Shown: positions 25,375 through 34,685, numbered from the stretch's first letter. The stretch: DNA of 64,000 nucleotides from Caldilinea sp. CFX5 (GCA_021405325.1 QWII01000006.1:248001-312000); one strand, 5' to 3'. A program made the numbers and translations. Notes: generated by a model from the letters alone, not told the origin.

Positions 25375-26541
25375 ATGGCTGTAGCAAGATCCATACTCAA
25401 TCACCACGCGCCATCACGCACCGCAATTCACGCGCGCCATACCGAGCAATTGCGTCGGGTTGAAGCGGCACAGGATCAGTTGGCGCAAGCTCAGGCCGCC
25501 CTGGCGGCTATCGAAGCGGAACTGGTCCGTCTGACGCAGCAAGCGATGACCACAGGCGCGCACAGCGGCCAAATGAGAGGCGTAGCACTGATTTTGAATC
25601 CGGCCTCCAAAAGTTTTCTGGATGGCGCCCACAGTCCGGCAGAGATTGTCGCCGCGCTGCAAGCCGTGGGCATTACCCCGCAGATGGAACTGACGACACC
25701 AGAGATCAACGCTCGGCAGTTGGCGCGCAAGGCCGTTGACCGCGGCGACACCTTGATCATTGCTGCCGGCGGTGACGGCACGATTGAAGAGGTAGCGACG
25801 GCGCTCATCCACAGCCCGGCCACGCTGGGTATCCTGCCGCTCGGCACCATGAATAATCTGGCGCGGGCGCTGGGCATTCCACTGGATCTGACCGATGCGG
25901 CGCTGCTGCTGGCTATCGGCGCCACCCGCCATATTGACGTTGGCCGTGTCGTTACCGCGGATGACCGTATCGAAGGCTATTTTCTAGAGACCGCCGGTAT
26001 CGGCCTGAGTGCCGTTGCAACGCCCATCGGTGAAGATGCCGAGAAGGGTCGCTGGTCCAACCTACTTAGCCGATTGGGTGACTTCTTTGCCTTTAGTTCG
26101 ACTGGGGTAACGATCCAGTGCGACAACGAGGAGGCGTTGCTCCAGAGCCAAACACATTTGGTCACCATCTCCAACGCCCCGCTCTTTGGCAACAATATGT
26201 TGGTGGCGCCTGAAGCTAAGATCGATGATGGCCTACTTGACGTTGTGGTCTATGAAGGCATGGAACTTGTCGATCTAACCCGCTACTTCTTTGGGATCTC
26301 CAACGGCGGTCGCGTCAATGATGTGCGCATCCATGCCCGCCGGGCGCAGCGCGTACAGGTGACGGCGGACATCCCCCTGCCCGTCAACGCCGATTTAGAT
26401 GTACTGGATGCACAACCGCGTTGGACGGTTGAAGTTGTGCCGCGCGCCCTCGCTGTTGTCGTCGGCAATGGTCTGGCCTTAACCCTGCCGGTGACGGCAG
26501 CGCCGGTTACGCCGCCGGTGGCCGGTCCGCCTCCACTATAA
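25375..26541 (+). CDS. diacylglycerol kinase-family lipid kinase with N-terminal coiled coil
   Basis: 388 residues. Residues 20-58 are an Ala/Gln-rich coiled coil. The catalytic domain starts at about 68 (VALILNPASKS) and holds the hallmark GGDGT loop (132-136) and LPLGTMNNLARALGIP. The C-terminal domain has the YegS/DgkB beta-sandwich pattern (HIDVGRV...YFLETAGIGLSA, GLLDVVVYEG). It should phosphorylate diacylglycerol or a related lipid at the inner membrane face using ATP. The last 25 residues are Pro/Val-rich. Its end overlaps the convergent gene at 26536 by six bases. Confidence 0.9.
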   Translation: MAVARSILNHHAPSRTAIHARHTEQLRRVEAAQDQLAQAQAALAAIEAELVRLTQQAMTTGAHSGQMRGVALILNPASKSFLDGAHSPAEIVAALQAVGITPQMELTTPEINARQLARKAVDRGDTLIIAAGGDGTIEEVATALIHSPATLGILPLGTMNNLARALGIPLDLTDAALLLAIGATRHIDVGRVVTADDRIEGYFLETAGIGLSAVATPIGEDAEKGRWSNLLSRLGDFFAFSSTGVTIQCDNEEALLQSQTHLVTISNAPLFGNNMLVAPEAKIDDGLLDVVVYEGMELVDLTRYFFGISNGGRVNDVRIHARRAQRVQVTADIPLPVNADLDVLDAQPRWTVEVVPRALAVVVGNGLALTLPVTAAPVTPPVAGPPPL

Positions 26542-27612
26542 CACATTCACAGGATGAGCGCGCAAAATGGCTGCTATTTCGGTGTACCCCTGGGCGACGG
26601 CAACTTCGAGCGGTGTCTGGCCTTGAAAGTCCTTACCATTGATCTCCGCGCCATGCGCCAGCAGCCATTGGGTCATGGCGACATGCCCAAATTTTACGGC
26701 AGCATGAAGGGATGTTGCTACCCCCATCCCGCCACCCCGCACCAGTAGCAATTCGGTGATGGCCGTATCGCCACTGAGGGCCGCATGAAAAAAGAGCGGG
26801 ATGCCATGCGCGCCTTGCGCATTGACCTGGGCCGAATCCTCATCCAAAAAGCGCACAACCGCAGCATACTGACCCAGCATCGCCGCCGCACAGATGGTGA
26901 GCGGCGCGCCCTGTGCCAACAAATATTCGGCTGCCTGCTTGAAAATACGGAGAAAATGATGCGGCGAAAGGTGCGCGGCCCCGGCGATATCAGCCAGCGA
27001 CAACGGTTCGGCCAGCGCAGCGTGTATGTAATCGCGGGCGCGGTAGAGACGACGGTAGAGTTCCAGGCGCGTACTCTGCCGGGCAACCGGTAATTGCTCT
27101 GCCTCCTTAAAGACATTCCACTGGGTTTGGATCATGCCCGCCAGCAAACTATGTAATCGTTCCTCAACCCAAACGCCACTAGCCGAGACGTTCACCACAT
27201 AAGCGCGCAACGCCTGCATAGAGGGTGTGACGAAATTGTTATGGGGGTAAAGTCTTTCAAAGAAGGAAAGGGGCGGGCTATCATCAGGGGTTGGATTATC
27301 TAACAAGGAGAGATCCGGCGCCGTCAGGCTGGACAAAATATCTTGCGCCCAGGCAGCCGCGTAGAAAACGCAGAAGGATTCAACCGGCGTCTCGCCTTGC
27401 TTGATCAAGGAATAGGGCTGTTGGCGATTGAGGATCAGATAGGCGTTGTCATCGACCACAAACCGTCCGCCGTCGCCGGTGGTATAGCTGCCCGGCCCAT
27501 TGAACATACATTTGAGCGAAAGATCTGGTTTCGCCGAGTAACATTCGTAAAAGCGGTTCTTACCCCAGGCAAAATAATATGGATCCGTTGGCGCGTGCAT
27601 CTTATCGCCCAT
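26536..27612 (-). CDS. chimera: AraC-type N-terminus with half DNA-binding domain fused to ankyrin repeats
   Basis: 358 residues from the ATG at 27612, which has GGAGGAG seven bases upstream. Residues 1-180 look like an AraC cupin sensing domain. Then comes the first AraC helix-turn-helix (LSLADIAGAAHLSPHHFLRIFKQA). Where the linker helix and second HTH should follow, the sequence turns into ankyrin-like repeats (AEYLLAQGAPLTICAAAM, GIPLFFHAALSGDTAITELLL, SLHAAVKFGHVAMTQWLLAHGAEIN, QTPLEVAVAQGYTEIAAIL). The frame stays open. AraC proteins normally need both HTHs, so DNA binding may be altered or lost. Confidence 0.8.
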   Translation of the reverse strand: MGDKMHAPTDPYYFAWGKNRFYECYSAKPDLSLKCMFNGPGSYTTGDGGRFVVDDNAYLILNRQQPYSLIKQGETPVESFCVFYAAAWAQDILSSLTAPDLSLLDNPTPDDSPPLSFFERLYPHNNFVTPSMQALRAYVVNVSASGVWVEERLHSLLAGMIQTQWNVFKEAEQLPVARQSTRLELYRRLYRARDYIHAALAEPLSLADIAGAAHLSPHHFLRIFKQAAEYLLAQGAPLTICAAAMLGQYAAVVRFLDEDSAQVNAQGAHGIPLFFHAALSGDTAITELLLVRGGGMGVATSLHAAVKFGHVAMTQWLLAHGAEINGKDFQGQTPLEVAVAQGYTEIAAILRAHPVNVL

Positions 27613-27883
27613 CGTTGACTCCTCCGACAACCGTGGCCCTGTATGATAGGTTCATTATACACAAATGGCGCAAAAAAACTTCTTGGTTCTTGCTATTTTC
27701 TTGCTTATCAACCTTTGCTACTTGCTCACGACAAGTACTCTGTTCTTCAATTCGACCATGCAAGCGGTCGATCACAAATAAGAGAACGCAGGATCAGCGA
27801 GCCACGGTACATGACCAATCTCGTTGAATTGTGGTATGATAACTGACAGCAGGAGCGGTAAAGGCGGCGAAGGGAGTAGACCA

Positions 27884-29296
27884 ATGGCAAAACGGATAGA
27901 TCCGCTGGAAGATTTGGTGGGCGAACTTTTTGTTAATCGTGATGAAGAGTTGATCATGTATTGGGAGTGGGCCACGCGCGTCCCCACGCCAGTTGCCAAT
28001 AGCTTTGCGCTAGTGGGCCGGCGGCGCACCGGCAAGACGGCGATTATGCGCAAGGTCTTCAACCGCCTCTTTCATGAGCAAGAGCGGGTGTTGCCGGTCT
28101 ATATCTCCTTTTCCCGCTACCTGGAACGGGTAGAGCCGCTCTCCAGTTACGAGTTTGCTCAGGTCTATTTTACCGGCTACATCGGTTGCTACTTAGCATT
28201 TCGCCATCGCGAGCCGATGTTGTTACGGGATCGTTACGATTTCCACCAACTACGCGCGTTTGCGAACAGGGTGGATGATAAGTTAGCGCTTGAGCTTTAC
28301 GACGCCTATGACCTTTCTTTGCAAGGTCATATCCCGCATGGCCTTGTCCAGTGGGTCATCAATTTCCCACATGGCATTGCCGCCACTCGCGACATACCCA
28401 CAGCCATCATGATCGATGAATTTCAAGTGCTGACCAAGGTCTATGACCCGCGGCAGAATATCCACCACGACATCACCGACAGCTTCCAGGATGCCGCTGA
28501 TACACGCTGGGCGCCCTTGCTGGTGTCCGGTTCGGCTATTCATCTCTTGTTTGAGCAGGCGCTGGGCGGGCTAGTGGCCGGGCGGTTTGTCACCCACTTC
28601 CTCCAACCGTTAACGCACCGCCACGCCCATGAATTGGTCTACCGCCTTGGCCATTGGCGCAACATCCCGGTGACCGAAGAGTTGGCCGAAGCGATCTGGC
28701 AGTTAACCGGCGGCTACCCCTATAGCATTGAACGGCTTATGTTAACCGCCTCGCCGGCCTATCAGCGCTTGCCCGATCTGGACGCACTGGAAGAAATCCT
28801 AACCTATGAATTGGGCGACGCCAAGGGCGCTTTGTGGCAACACTATTTCCGGGAATTTTACAAATATGTGGAACTCTTGAATGGCACACAACTCACCAAG
28901 AAAGTGATGTTTTGGGCCGTCAAATATCCGGAAGAACGGATTAATGCCAAACGCATTGCCCAGGAGTTAAATATCCCATTGGATGATGTACAAACCGCGC
29001 TCTTTAAACTCTACCAGGCGGATATTATCCAACGGGTCGGTTGGACCATCTTCAACGGGCCGGGCGACCCGATGTTACGGCGCTTTCTTGAATATCAATA
29101 TCGCCAGGAGATCGAAGAATTGGCGCCGGAAGAAGCGGCCAAAGATTGGCAACAGGAATACCGTCGTCTACGCGGCCACCTCAACAACTTCATGGGCGAG
29201 GTAGCGGAGATGTATGTCAAAACGGTCATGGACGCCTTTGATGGCCGCACGGTAGATGGCGAACCCTATTTTCAACAACGGCTTCCCACCGACTGA
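27884..29296 (+). CDS. AAA-type ATPase (archaeal-ATPase-like), C-terminus possibly missing
   Basis: 470 residues from the ATG at 27884, with GGGAG upstream. Walker A is VGRRRTGKTAIMRK near residue 50 and Walker B PTAIMIDEFQVL near residue 180, with a sensor-like VSGSAIHLLF. A winged helix follows (INAKRIAQELNIPLDDVQTALFKL). Archaeal-type ATPases of this build usually end in a nuclease-like domain; here the first helix of that part (NFMGEVAEMYVKTVMDAF) is present but the protein stops soon after, right beside a large tandem-word repeat. Related proteins occur as solitary ATPase/nuclease genes with unknown or defence-like roles. Confidence 0.82.
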   Translation: MAKRIDPLEDLVGELFVNRDEELIMYWEWATRVPTPVANSFALVGRRRTGKTAIMRKVFNRLFHEQERVLPVYISFSRYLERVEPLSSYEFAQVYFTGYIGCYLAFRHREPMLLRDRYDFHQLRAFANRVDDKLALELYDAYDLSLQGHIPHGLVQWVINFPHGIAATRDIPTAIMIDEFQVLTKVYDPRQNIHHDITDSFQDAADTRWAPLLVSGSAIHLLFEQALGGLVAGRFVTHFLQPLTHRHAHELVYRLGHWRNIPVTEELAEAIWQLTGGYPYSIERLMLTASPAYQRLPDLDALEEILTYELGDAKGALWQHYFREFYKYVELLNGTQLTKKVMFWAVKYPEERINAKRIAQELNIPLDDVQTALFKLYQADIIQRVGWTIFNGPGDPMLRRFLEYQYRQEIEELAPEEAAKDWQQEYRRLRGHLNNFMGEVAEMYVKTVMDAFDGRTVDGEPYFQQRLPTD

Positions 29297-29297
29297 G

Positions 29298-29427
29298 CAG
29301 TGAGACAGTAGGACAGTAAATCAGTAAGACAGTTGTTCGTTTTGCACTGTTTTACTGTTTTACTGTTTTACTGTTTTACTGTTTTACTGTTTTACTGTTT
29401 TACTGTCTCACTGTTTTACTGACTGTC
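29298..29427. repeat. tandem-word hairpin (word ACTGTTTT)
   Basis: The right arm has nine tandem 8-mers from 29346: seven perfect ACTGTTTT, one ACTGTCTC, one more ACTGTTTT, then ACTG. The left arm (29298-29333) has inverted, more diverged copies (CAGTaagA, GACAGTAgG). It lies between convergent genes and touches the stop of the AAA ATPase. Confidence 0.9.
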
Positions 29428-29430
29428 AAA

Positions 29431-30228
29431 CTAGCGATAATCATCCGGGTTATAGCGATCGGCCGAACCGGTCGGTTGCCAGCCCAGCACTTCCTTGGCG
29501 TGGCTGGTGTCGCGCCAGCGGTATTTGTTCTCGGAGATGGCGTCGAAAATGTCGAACTTGAGCGACATTGGCGCGGACAGACACTTGTCGATCATCTGCA
29601 CACAATCGGCGTGGGCGAGAAAGCCAGGGAAATGACGCAATAGTTTGGGGCGATCCGTATCCAACACGGCGCCCAACCGGATACAGATGACCGAGATGCC
29701 AAACTTATCGGCAAACCAGCGTCCCATCACCTCGCCAAAGAGTTTGCCGATGGAATAGGGTGCGTCGGGCCGGGGCGGATCGGTGTGGGTGAGCAAGGGC
29801 CAACTATCGCCCACCTCGTCGTATTTGCCGGCGGCTAACCGACCATAGGGCAAGCTGTCATCATACTCATAGCCACACATCGTCCCGCCGGTGCTGCCAA
29901 AGACAATCCGCTTGACGCCTGCCGCCCGCGCCGCTTCAAAGACATTGACTGTGCCGGCGACCGTCGTTGACAAAATTTTGTTCCAACTTGACAGATCCTT
30001 GGTCTCCGCCGAGAGATGCAGCACCATGTCCATGCCCGCAAAGGCCGGCTTGATCGCTTCGGCGTCGTTAATATCCGCTTGCAGACAAGGGATGCCGGCC
30101 ACCGGACTACGGTTCAACGCGCTAAACGCATACTTGTCCCCCAAATGGCGGATAGTCAACCCGCCGATCAGACCACTCGCCCCGGTCACCAAGACCTTGG
30201 GCTTCACGCCAGTTGCACTGGTTGCCAT
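29431..30228 (-). CDS. NAD-dependent epimerase/dehydratase (extended SDR, uronate dehydrogenase-like)
   Basis: 265 residues with the Rossmann motif VTGASGLIGG at the N-terminus, a GSTGGT strand-5 element and the catalytic YSIGKLFGE (YxxxK). Its length and the CIRLGAVL and WRDTSHAKEVLGW stretches resemble uronate dehydrogenases and related sugar-acid SDRs. It ends the minus-strand catabolic run after the enolase-superfamily gene, which supports a role in sugar-acid breakdown. Its exact substrate is not provable here. Confidence 0.82.
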   Translation of the reverse strand: MATSATGVKPKVLVTGASGLIGGLTIRHLGDKYAFSALNRSPVAGIPCLQADINDAEAIKPAFAGMDMVLHLSAETKDLSSWNKILSTTVAGTVNVFEAARAAGVKRIVFGSTGGTMCGYEYDDSLPYGRLAAGKYDEVGDSWPLLTHTDPPRPDAPYSIGKLFGEVMGRWFADKFGISVICIRLGAVLDTDRPKLLRHFPGFLAHADCVQMIDKCLSAPMSLKFDIFDAISENKYRWRDTSHAKEVLGWQPTGSADRYNPDDYR

Positions 30229-30257
30229 ACTTGCCTGCTTTCTGTGAGATTGGTTAG

Positions 30258-30312
30258 GTAGTTGGTTGGTGCGTTGGTTGAGCCTGTCGAAACCAACGCA
30301 CCAACCAACTAC
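30258..30312. repeat. hairpin with GAGCCTGTCGA loop
   Basis: Perfect 22-bp arms (30258-30279 and 30291-30312) are built of TTGGTTGG-like words around an 11-base loop GAGCCTGTCGA. It overlaps the stop codon of the 30309-31424 gene. Same family as 32545-32617 and 34588-34685. Confidence 0.9.
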
Positions 30313-31424
30313 CCAATCCGATACTGTTCGATGACTTCTTCGACAATTTCGATCCCTAAGCCGGGGCCGGTGGGGATGGTGACAAAGCCATCCTTCACCT
30401 GCGCCGGCTCGGTGACGAGCGCGTCACGGAAGGGGTTTTCATAGGTGTCCAGTTCTAACATGGGCGTCTCGGTGGTGCGTGCCCAGGAGGCGTCGGGGAG
30501 CAGGGCGAGGAGTTGCAAGGTCGCCGCCACGACGACGGCGCCGCCCCAGCAATGCGGCATGGTCGGCACGCCCCAGAGCCGCCCTAGCTCAGCAATAAAG
30601 AGACATTCGCCAAAGCCGCCGCAGAGACTCACATCGGGCTGGATAATATCCATGGCGTGGCGGGTCAACACCGCTTTGAAGCCGCCACGGGAACCAATCC
30701 CCTCACCGGCGGCGATGGCGATGTCGAGTTTGTCGGTTAAAATTTCGTAGCCGGCATAGTCCGGTTGAGGTAACGGTTCTTCAAACCAGTAGAAGTCCAG
30801 CGCTTCCAATGCACGGCCCATTTGGATCGCTTTCGAGAGGGAATAAGCGCCGTTGCCGTCAGCCATCAACAGAATATCAGGCCCGACAGCCTCACGGACT
30901 GCCGTGGCGGCGGCGATATCGTGCGATAGGGGTTCCCCGCCGACGCGCATCTTGAGGGCGCGAAACCCCTGCGCAACCAAAGCCGCGGCTTCGTCGGGAT
31001 ACTGGTCAGCAGCGGCCACCCCTTCTGTGTAATTCATGGCCGACGCATAGACCGGCGCCTGGTCGCGTAGCCGCCCGCCATACAACTCGGCCAGCGACAG
31101 ATTGAGCGCCTTGCCCCGCAGATCGTGCAGGGCAATGTCAACAGCGGCGACGGCCAACGGATTGCCAAAATTCGGCCCCCACAGTTGACGCCAGAGCCGC
31201 CGATGGTCGAGTGGATTCTGACCGATGAGGGCCGAGGCAAATTGGTGGTCGATCAACGCCTGTGCCGCACCAATGGGCGCCGTCTCACCCCAGCCGACCA
31301 ACCCTTCGTCGGTGCTGATCTTGACCAACAAGGTCGTGCGATAGGGGTAGAGCATGGTAGAGGGGCCAATGGCGCGCGGCAATTCGTATTGCAGCAAGTA
31401 CGTTTCGACGCCGGTAATTTTCAT
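30309..31424 (-). CDS. enolase-superfamily enzyme (mandelate racemase/muconate lactonizing type)
   Basis: 371 residues, the usual length. The N-terminal capping domain (ITGVETYLLQYEL) is followed by the barrel with the KxR acid/base site in FRALKMRVGG, metal ligands in LLMADGNGAY and DFYWFEEPLPQ, a third at AIAAGEGIGSRGGF, and MDIIQPDVSLCGG. It abstracts a proton alpha to a carboxylate, as in sugar-acid dehydratases or racemases. Its ATG lies three bases from the ABC ATPase gene end, so it is co-transcribed with the sugar transporter. Confidence 0.9.
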   Translation of the reverse strand: MKITGVETYLLQYELPRAIGPSTMLYPYRTTLLVKISTDEGLVGWGETAPIGAAQALIDHQFASALIGQNPLDHRRLWRQLWGPNFGNPLAVAAVDIALHDLRGKALNLSLAELYGGRLRDQAPVYASAMNYTEGVAAADQYPDEAAALVAQGFRALKMRVGGEPLSHDIAAATAVREAVGPDILLMADGNGAYSLSKAIQMGRALEALDFYWFEEPLPQPDYAGYEILTDKLDIAIAAGEGIGSRGGFKAVLTRHAMDIIQPDVSLCGGFGECLFIAELGRLWGVPTMPHCWGGAVVVAATLQLLALLPDASWARTTETPMLELDTYENPFRDALVTEPAQVKDGFVTIPTGPGLGIEIVEEVIEQYRIG

Positions 31425-31426
31425 GA

Positions 31427-32524
31427 TCAGACCTCCAGACGCAACTGGGTTTCGGCATGGAAGAGGTGAAGCTTTTCGCGCGGCAATTGCAAGGTGACAG
31501 TCTCGCCGACCGCAAGGCGGCGATCCGGCTCAACGCGCGCCGTTAACGAAAGACCATTGCGGTTCACTTCAACAAAGGTGTCGGACCCCAACGGTTCCAA
31601 CAACGCCACCTGGCCGACAAAGCTGTCCGGTGTGTTGACGGCATCACCTTGTGTCAGGCGCACATCCTCGGCGCGAATGCCCAGCAAAATGGGCTGTTCT
31701 TTAGTCGGTGCAGTGCTACCGGCGCGGCGTGCCCATTGCAACTGTAGTCCATCCGCCACAAAAGCAAGCGTGTCCGCTGTGCCGCTTACCTTGCCCTGAA
31801 GGATGCCCATGCGCGGTTTGCCGATAAAAGTTGCCACATAGGCATGCTGAGGCCGCCGGTAGATCTCCTCGGTGGGGCCGTATTGCACCACTTCGCCCTC
31901 GCGCATGACGGCAATGTAGTCGGAGAGCATCATCGCCTCTTCCTGATCATGGGTTACGAAGATCGAGGTGGTTTTGAGTTGCTGGTGGAGTTTTTTGATC
32001 TCACTTCGCATACGGGTGCGTAAGGCAGCGTCCAGGTTGGAGAGCGGCTCGTCAAAGAGGAAGACCTTTGGCTCCTTCACCATCGCCCGCCCCAGCGCCA
32101 CCCGCTGTTGCTGCCCGCCCGAAAGTTGGGAGATGCGGCGATCCAGCAGCGCTTCTAATTCCAAGACGCGCGCAACCCGTCGCACCCGCTCGTCAATCTC
32201 GGTCTTGGGGCGCTTGAGCAATTTGAGCGCAAAGGCAATATTGCCATAGACATTCATGTGGGGGTAGAGCGCATAGTTCTGGAAGACCATCGCCATTCCC
32301 CGCTCGTGGGGCGCCCAGTCGGTGATACGCTGCCCATCCAGCAAAATCTCGCCGCGCGTCACCTTTTCTAGCCCGGCGATCAGATTGAGCGTGGTCGTCT
32401 TGCCACAGCCCGACGGCCCCAGCAGAGTGACAAAGGCATGATCGGGAATGTCTAGCGAGACTTCCTTCACCGCCTGCACCGGCCCAAATGATTTGCCTAA
32501 CCCCCGCAACTCGACTCGACTCAT
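31427..32524 (-). CDS. sugar ABC transporter ATPase (UgpC/MsmK type)
   Basis: 365 residues. The ATPase domain has Walker [11 protein letters not shown]-loop [11 protein letters not shown], signature LSGGQQQR, Walker [13 protein letters not shown] and switch [11 protein letters not shown]-terminal TOBE/MalK-type domain (about 240-365, [12 protein letters not shown]) follows. It energises the permease pair at 32623-34569 in taking up a carbohydrate recognised by the binding protein at 34693. It stands two bases from the enolase-family gene. Confidence 0.95.
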   Translation of the reverse strand: MSRVELRGLGKSFGPVQAVKEVSLDIPDHAFVTLLGPSGCGKTTTLNLIAGLEKVTRGEILLDGQRITDWAPHERGMAMVFQNYALYPHMNVYGNIAFALKLLKRPKTEIDERVRRVARVLELEALLDRRISQLSGGQQQRVALGRAMVKEPKVFLFDEPLSNLDAALRTRMRSEIKKLHQQLKTTSIFVTHDQEEAMMLSDYIAVMREGEVVQYGPTEEIYRRPQHAYVATFIGKPRMGILQGKVSGTADTLAFVADGLQLQWARRAGSTAPTKEQPILLGIRAEDVRLTQGDAVNTPDSFVGQVALLEPLGSDTFVEVNRNGLSLTARVEPDRRLAVGETVTLQLPREKLHLFHAETQLRLEV

Positions 32525-32544
32525 GCAAAAATACTCCTGTTTGG

Positions 32545-32617
32545 GTTGGTTGGGTCGCCCGTTGGTTCGTTGGTTGAGCTTGTCGAAACCAACGAACCAA
32601 CGGGCGACCCAACCAAC
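32545..32617. repeat. hairpin with GAGCTTGTCGA loop
   Basis: Perfect 31-bp arms (32545-32575 and 32587-32617) made of GTTGGTT words enclose the 11-base loop GAGCTTGTCGA. It fills the gap between the ATPase gene and the permease gene inside the operon. Confidence 0.9.
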
Positions 32618-32622
32618 GACCC

Positions 32623-33459
32623 CTAAAACTTAATCCCCTCGACCAACCCGCGGATGATAAAGCGGTTGAGGATAAAGACCAGCAGCACCGGCGGGATCAG
32701 GGTCAACATGCCGGCGGCGGCGACCAGCGAATTATCCGAATGGAAGGTCGTACTGACCAGTGACGACAAGCGCACGGTGACCGGCACGGCGAAATTCGTC
32801 GAGAGAATCAGCCCAAAGAGAAACTCATTCCACGCGCCGATAAAGGCGAAGATTGCCGTCGCCACAATGCCCGGCGCCGTGACCGGGATCAAGACGCGAA
32901 AGAGCGCCCCCAGTCGCGAACAGCCGTCCATGCGTGCCGCCGCTTCCAGAGCATACGGCACCTGTTCAAAGAAGTTTTTCAACATCCAGATGACATAGGG
33001 CAGCAGAAAGGTGGTATAGACAATGATCAGCCCCAAATGCTTGTCGAGCAGCCGAAAGTTGCGCAAGAGCAAAAACATGGGGATGATCAAGATCATGGCC
33101 GGCACCATGCGCATGACCACGCTAAAGAGCAGAAAGAGATTCTTGTGCGGCACATTCAGGCGCGCCAATGGATAGGCCGCCAGCGACCCAAAGAAAAGGC
33201 AAAAGAGCATAGTGACCGTCGCGATGATGGCGCTGGTGCGCAACGCGTTCAAAAAGTCCGGCTCTTGCAACATGGCGCCATACCAGCGCAGGCTGACATC
33301 CGCCATCTGCAACTGCGGCGGCACCGAGACATAGTTGGTCTCCGGCTGGACACTCATCACCGCGATCCAGGTCACCGGCGCCACCGTCCAGAGCAGAAAG
33401 AAGAGAACCGCGATATAGAGAAAGGCGGGGCGAAACCAGGCGCTTATTGCTCTTGGCAT
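32623..33459 (-). CDS. carbohydrate ABC permease (MalG type)
   Basis: 278 residues from the ATG at 33459 (MPRAISAWFRPAF). An upstream in-frame extension to 33555 falls in repeat DNA and is unlikely. Six membrane helices are predicted and the EAA loop is clear (EAAARMDGCSRLGALFRVLIP). It pairs with the MalF-like permease at 33625. Product location: cytoplasmic membrane. Confidence 0.93.
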   Translation of the reverse strand: MPRAISAWFRPAFLYIAVLFFLLWTVAPVTWIAVMSVQPETNYVSVPPQLQMADVSLRWYGAMLQEPDFLNALRTSAIIATVTMLFCLFFGSLAAYPLARLNVPHKNLFLLFSVVMRMVPAMILIIPMFLLLRNFRLLDKHLGLIIVYTTFLLPYVIWMLKNFFEQVPYALEAAARMDGCSRLGALFRVLIPVTAPGIVATAIFAFIGAWNEFLFGLILSTNFAVPVTVRLSSLVSTTFHSDNSLVAAAGMLTLIPPVLLVFILNRFIIRGLVEGIKF

Positions 33460-33496
33460 AATGTACCTTTGCCCTTCACAATTGAAAGGTAGAAAA

Positions 33497-33589
33497 GCTT
33501 TGCAAACAGCGCAAGCTTTGTAAACACGGATGGAAGGAACACGGAAGGATGTCATTCATGATTTTCTGTGTTTCTTCCTTCTGTGTTTA
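33497..33589. repeat. MITE-like element, copy 1 (AAACACGGATGGAAGG core)
   Basis: TAAACACGGATGGAAGGAAC (from 33521) is followed by a diverged inverted copy ending at 33589 (TTCTGTGTTT). The left flank TTTGCAAACAGCGCAA resembles the flank of copy 2 at 36287. Confidence 0.75.
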
Positions 33590-33624
33590 CGATTGAGCGG
33601 CTTCCCTGAAGTTGTACTGGCGGC

Positions 33625-34569
33625 TTATGATCTCTGTTGCCGCGCCTGCATCGACCAGAACGAGACGCTACCCAGCACAATGATCAACAATGCCAACAAG
33701 ACCGCCAGCGCCGATGCTTTGCCGAGGCTCAGGCGCTCAAAGGCATTGAGAAAGACGAGAAAGCTGAGAACCACTGTCCCCTGCCCCGGCCCACCGCGTG
33801 TGAGGGTGAAAATCAGGTCAAAGGTCTGGAGCGAGACGATGATCTGCAAGACCACGGCAAAGATCAAAATATTGCGCAGATGGGGCAAGGTGACATAGCG
33901 AAAGCGCGCCCAGATCCCGGCCCCATCCATACGCGCTGCCCGAAAGAGCGACTCCGGGATGCTTTGCAGCGCCGCCAGGATGATCAGCGTCAAAAAAGGG
34001 AGACCCTTCCAGGCCGTGGCAACCGCCGCAATGACCAGCGCCAGCGTCGGCTTGTCGAGCCAGACCACGTAGTTGTCGATCACCCCCAGCTGATAGAGCA
34101 GCGCATTGGCCAACCCATAGTTGCTCTGAAAGATGTAGCGCCAAAGCACCCCGCCCACCACCGGCGCAATTGCCCACGGCAACATCACCAACACCCGCAC
34201 TGGCCCTCGTCCGGGAAACGCTTCATTGAGCAACAGCGCCAACGCCAGCGCCAGCGACACGCTCATCACAATGGTCAGCGCGGCAAAGAACATGGTGCGC
34301 CCCACCGACTCGCGCACGGCCCGTTCGGTCAGCACATTCAAGTAATTATCCACCCCTGTCCACGACCGAGCCGGCGAGATGGTCAACTCGATCTGCTGGA
34401 AACTCATCGTCACCGCATAGGCAATCGGGATGACCAGGAAGATCACCAAGATCACCAGCGTCGGCGACAGCAGCAGCAACCCAAAGCGCACCTCATCCAG
34501 CCGATGAAAGCGCTGCCAAAAGGTTGGGCGTTCGGTTGCGGGGAGGGGTGGTGAGATTGATTGTTCCAT
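33625..34569 (-). CDS. carbohydrate ABC permease (MalF type)
   Basis: 314 residues with six predicted helices and the EAA loop LFRAARMDGAGIWARFRYVTLPH. A periplasmic loop of about 40 residues follows helix 1, and the short cytoplasmic N-terminus is rich in Pro. It forms the translocation pore with the MalG-like permease. The gap to the downstream permease carries a MITE-like repeat. Confidence 0.94.
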   Translation of the reverse strand: MEQSISPPLPATERPTFWQRFHRLDEVRFGLLLLSPTLVILVIFLVIPIAYAVTMSFQQIELTISPARSWTGVDNYLNVLTERAVRESVGRTMFFAALTIVMSVSLALALALLLNEAFPGRGPVRVLVMLPWAIAPVVGGVLWRYIFQSNYGLANALLYQLGVIDNYVVWLDKPTLALVIAAVATAWKGLPFLTLIILAALQSIPESLFRAARMDGAGIWARFRYVTLPHLRNILIFAVVLQIIVSLQTFDLIFTLTRGGPGQGTVVLSFLVFLNAFERLSLGKASALAVLLALLIIVLGSVSFWSMQARQQRS

Positions 34570-34587
34570 GAGATGATTAGAAAATTA

Positions 34588-34685
34588 GGTAATTGGGTGA
34601 TTGGATGATTCGGTGATTGAGACTTCGGCGCGAGCTCAGTCGAGCGCTTGTCGAAATCACCGAATCATCCAATCACCTAATTACC
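34588..34685. repeat. hairpin with TGTCGA loop end
   Basis: Arms 34588-34618 and 34655-34685 (31 bp, one mismatch) consist of GATTGG/GATTCGGTGATT words. The 36-base loop starts with GAG and ends with GCGCTTGTCGA, as in the two shorter-loop relatives at 30258 and 32545. Confidence 0.88.

Noticed and set aside
29346..29421. Tandem 8-mers resembling a CRISPR or satellite array
   Set aside because: Units are 8 bases without spacers, and an inverted counterpart stands beside them, so it is a tandem-word hairpin and not CRISPR.
33460..33555. N-terminal extension of the MalG-like permease
   Set aside because: It runs through MITE-like repeat DNA; the ATG at 33459 fits the family.
33637..34554. 305-codon plus-strand frame opposite the MalF-like permease
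   Set aside because: Rich in Gln, His and Arg as expected from the antisense of a hydrophobic gene.
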